Positions 62,806 through 64,000 of a DNA stretch of 64,000 nt are shown in pieces. The notes beneath the pieces were generated by a model. The model was not told the origin of the DNA. It did no database searches and saw only the letters and a program-made list of their open reading frames with translations. Source of the stretch: JBGVSA01 sp049840475. GTDB taxonomy: Bacteria > Pseudomonadota > Gammaproteobacteria > Burkholderiales > Rhodocyclaceae. Position 1 is the first letter of the stretch. Every line of letters starts with the position of its first letter. The position numbers and the translations under genes are program-made. Location of the stretch: NCBI GenBank assembly GCA_049840475.1, contig JASGKX010000001.1:620001-684000 (forward strand). Direction: 5' to 3'.

Positions 62806-62836
62806 CGTTTCCACACAGCCTCGCCGAATTGCTGTC
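62806..62836 (-). repeat. IS1182 right terminal inverted repeat
   Basis: It reads CGTTTCCACACAGCCTCG and ends in GCTGTC. Reverse complement of the left end with three differences. Confidence 0.88.
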
Positions 62837-63147
62837 CGTGAGTAGCTGCGCCAAGTGACTGCTCCCCTCGGATGGATCTTCCACGGATCGATCGGCAACT
62901 GTGGGTCGGTTTGCGTCATTCAATCTGGATGAAAGCTGCCGTTCGATTGTGGAACCGGCCGACAGGCCGCAGACCTACCCATTGCAGCCGTTCATGTCGC
63001 AGTCGCTGATAGTCCGCTTGGGCCGACGACCATTCGATAGCCAACTGGCAGCTTCGCGCAGTAGAGCAGCCTTCACTCGGTTGAAGTCGGGTAAGAATAG
63101 GGCGTAAAGCTGCCGCCAGAGCAGGTCCGACGGCAGCTCACTCTGCA
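62837..63147. other. Non-coding stretch holding the left long inverted repeat
   Basis: No gene is supported in these 311 bp. It holds the left 90-bp inverted repeat (62938-63027) and a GC-rich hairpin, AGCTGCCG/CGGCAGCT at 63108-63138, just after the recombinase gene. The hairpin lacks a T-run. Confidence 0.7.
62938..63027 (+). repeat. Left arm of a long inverted repeat flanking the recombinase
   Basis: These 90 bp match the reverse complement of 63911-64000: the outer 48 bases are identical and the inner 42 differ at about eight positions. It begins GCCGTTCGATTGTGGAACC. The outer limit is not known because the other arm runs off the window. Confidence 0.9.
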
Positions 63148-63762
63148 CTAGATTTCCGTTTGTTCGGAGATTTCCAGCGCATCATCGACCTCGATGCCGA
63201 GATAACGAACCGTGCTCTCGAGCTTGGTGTGACCAAGCAGGAGTTGTACCGCTCTCAGGTTCTTCGTGCGCTTGTAGATCAGTGTGGCCTTGGTCCGCCG
63301 CATGGAGTGCGTTCCATAGACGGAAGGATCCAGTCCTGCGGCAGCCACCCATTGATGGACGATGCGGGCGTACTGGCGCGTGGAAACATGATCGGATGCC
63401 CTGAGCCGACTGCGAAACAGATACTGCTCAGGTTGCAGGTGCTCGCGCTCTACCCAGGCGGCGACGGCTACGCGGGTGGGCTCGGTCAGTTCGAATTGTA
63501 CGGGGCGCTGCGTCTTGCGCTGAACGACCATGGCTCGCGCTAGGATTTCATGACCGTGGGTGATGTCCCGCACTCGCAGATTGACGAGGTCGCATCCGCG
63601 AAGCTTGCTGTCGATGGCCAGGTTGAACATGGCCAAATCCCGAACGCGGTGTTCTTGCTGAAGATGAATCCGGATCGCCCAGATATCCTTGGGCTTGAGC
63701 GGAGGCTTCTGCCCGATTAGCTTGCCTTTGTTCCAGGGTTCCCGGTGATGAGAGGATTCCAT
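63148..63762 (-). CDS. Short tyrosine recombinase/integrase
   Basis: A 204-residue protein that consists mainly of the catalytic domain. The catalytic residues appear in order: Arg in LRGCDLVNLRV (about 54), His-x-x-Arg in THSMRRTK (about 152-155), His in LLGHTKLEST and the nucleophile Tyr in VRYLGIEVDDA (about 188). The usual N-terminal arm-binding domain is missing, as in FimB-type recombinases and some integrases of Burkholderiales. AGGAG lies 7 bases before the ATG. Inverted repeats on both sides suggest it moves or inverts this segment. Confidence 0.9.
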   Translation of the reverse strand: MESSHHREPWNKGKLIGQKPPLKPKDIWAIRIHLQQEHRVRDLAMFNLAIDSKLRGCDLVNLRVRDITHGHEILARAMVVQRKTQRPVQFELTEPTRVAVAAWVEREHLQPEQYLFRSRLRASDHVSTRQYARIVHQWVAAAGLDPSVYGTHSMRRTKATLIYKRTKNLRAVQLLLGHTKLESTVRYLGIEVDDALEISEQTEI

Positions 63763-63910
63763 GACAGACTCCTGAAGTTGATCGGAGCCTTACTCTGGAT
63801 CAGGGAACGTTTGCGTGCTCTGGCTGGTGACGCTGTTTGCACTCAGTCGTCCTGAGGGCGGCAGGGAGACCGCTTCAGTTCATAACCTGACAGAAACACC
63901 ATGAGCGCAA
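63763..63910. other. Spacer before the right inverted repeat
   Basis: No gene is supported. It should hold the recombinase promoter; I see no clear -35/-10 pair. Confidence 0.5.
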
Positions 63911-64000
63911 GTCGGCCAAAGCGGCCGGTCAGCGACTACGACATGAACGACAGCAATGGGTAGGTCTGCGGCCTGTCGGCCGGTTCCACAATCGAACGGC
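63911..64000 (-). repeat. Right arm of the long inverted repeat (cut by window edge)
   Basis: Reverse complement of 62938-63027 at about 82 of 90 positions, with the outer 48 bases identical. It likely continues past 64000. Confidence 0.9.

Larger units (their letters stand above)
61195..62836 (+). mobile_element. IS1182-family insertion sequence
   Basis: A 1642-bp element with imperfect terminal inverted repeats of about 31 bp: the left at 61195-61225 and the right at 62806-62836, sharing the core CAATTCGGCGAGGCTGTGTG with only three mismatches overall. A single transposase gene lies between them. The flanks (AAGT to the left, CGTG to the right) are not identical, so no target duplication is visible. 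Confidence 0.88.
62938..64000. mobile_element. Putative tyrosine-recombinase element bounded by inverted repeats
   Basis: A single recombinase gene sits between two inverted arms of at least 90 bp. This is the layout of a small self-mobilising or invertible element. The right arm is cut by the window edge, so its full size is unknown. The nature (transposon, invertible cassette or integrative remnant) is inference. Confidence 0.55.

Noticed and set aside
62901..63107. Small plus-strand frame in the left inverted repeat
   Set aside because: It reads through the repeat arm and lacks a ribosome site or recognisable domain.
63108..63138. GC hairpin downstream of the recombinase gene as a terminator
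   Set aside because: The stem is good but there is no T-run.
1..64000. CRISPR arrays, tRNA, rRNA genes
   Set aside because: I saw no regularly spaced repeats and no tRNA- or rRNA-like sequence while reading either strand.

Overview
This 64 kb window looks like a chromosomal segment of a high-GC betaproteobacterium in the Burkholderiales, most like Ralstonia. I infer this from the run aroQ-accB-accC-prmA-(zinc ribbon/DUF3426)-tpx, the ornithine-lipid pair olsB-olsA, a PilL/ChpA-type CheA tail and a waaC-waaA core locus. I could not run any search, so genus level is inference.

Layout. 1-14.8 kb holds housekeeping genes: the 3' end of a CheA-like hybrid kinase, mpl, a thioredoxin-like protein, aroQ, accBC, prmA, tpx, dgkA, a glycosyltransferase, a PfkB kinase, a glycine-zipper lipoprotein, olsBA and apaH. 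14.8-50 kb is one long minus-strand polysaccharide (O-antigen) locus, with most genes touching or overlapping by 1-8 nt. 50-53.1 kb is the LPS core region (a WaaE-like glucosyltransferase, waaC, waaA). 53.1-60.9 kb holds a TolC-type outer-membrane protein, a rhodanese, a Pcm-like methyltransferase and an RND efflux operon behind a TetR regulator. 60.9-64 kb is mobile DNA: an IS21-like end remnant, an intact IS1182-family element, and a small tyrosine recombinase between long inverted repeats, the outer one running off the window.

How the O-antigen locus fits together. Export is by an ABC transporter (wzm, wzt) with no wzx or wzy. Next to it are a methyltransferase with a heptad-repeat coiled coil, which resembles a WbdD-type chain terminator and length ruler, and a 1254-residue three-domain glycosyltransferase. 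manC, gmd and rmd supply GDP-D-rhamnose. WbpM-, WbpV- and WbpL-like proteins would start the chain on undecaprenyl phosphate with a 2-acetamido-2,6-dideoxyhexose. A second pathway, ddhA-ddhB-ddhC plus a YerE-like thiamine-diphosphate enzyme and a short-chain reductase, predicts a CDP-linked branched 3,6-dideoxyhexose of the yersiniose type. Between these lies an unusual trio: a polyol-phosphate dehydrogenase homologue, an inositol-monophosphatase homologue and a degenerate sugar nucleotidyltransferase. They could make an activated polyol or related building block, and this is the best candidate here for an undescribed pathway. gtrA, a GtrB-like transferase and two large polytopic proteins suggest that a side group is added in the periplasm.

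Five otherwise intact genes (the zinc-ribbon/DUF3426 gene, a polytopic membrane gene, manC, wecB and the RND pump) are each broken by one single-base frameshift. Correcting one base restores a normal-length protein in every case. Sequencing or assembly error is the simplest explanation, but real inactivation cannot be excluded from sequence alone.
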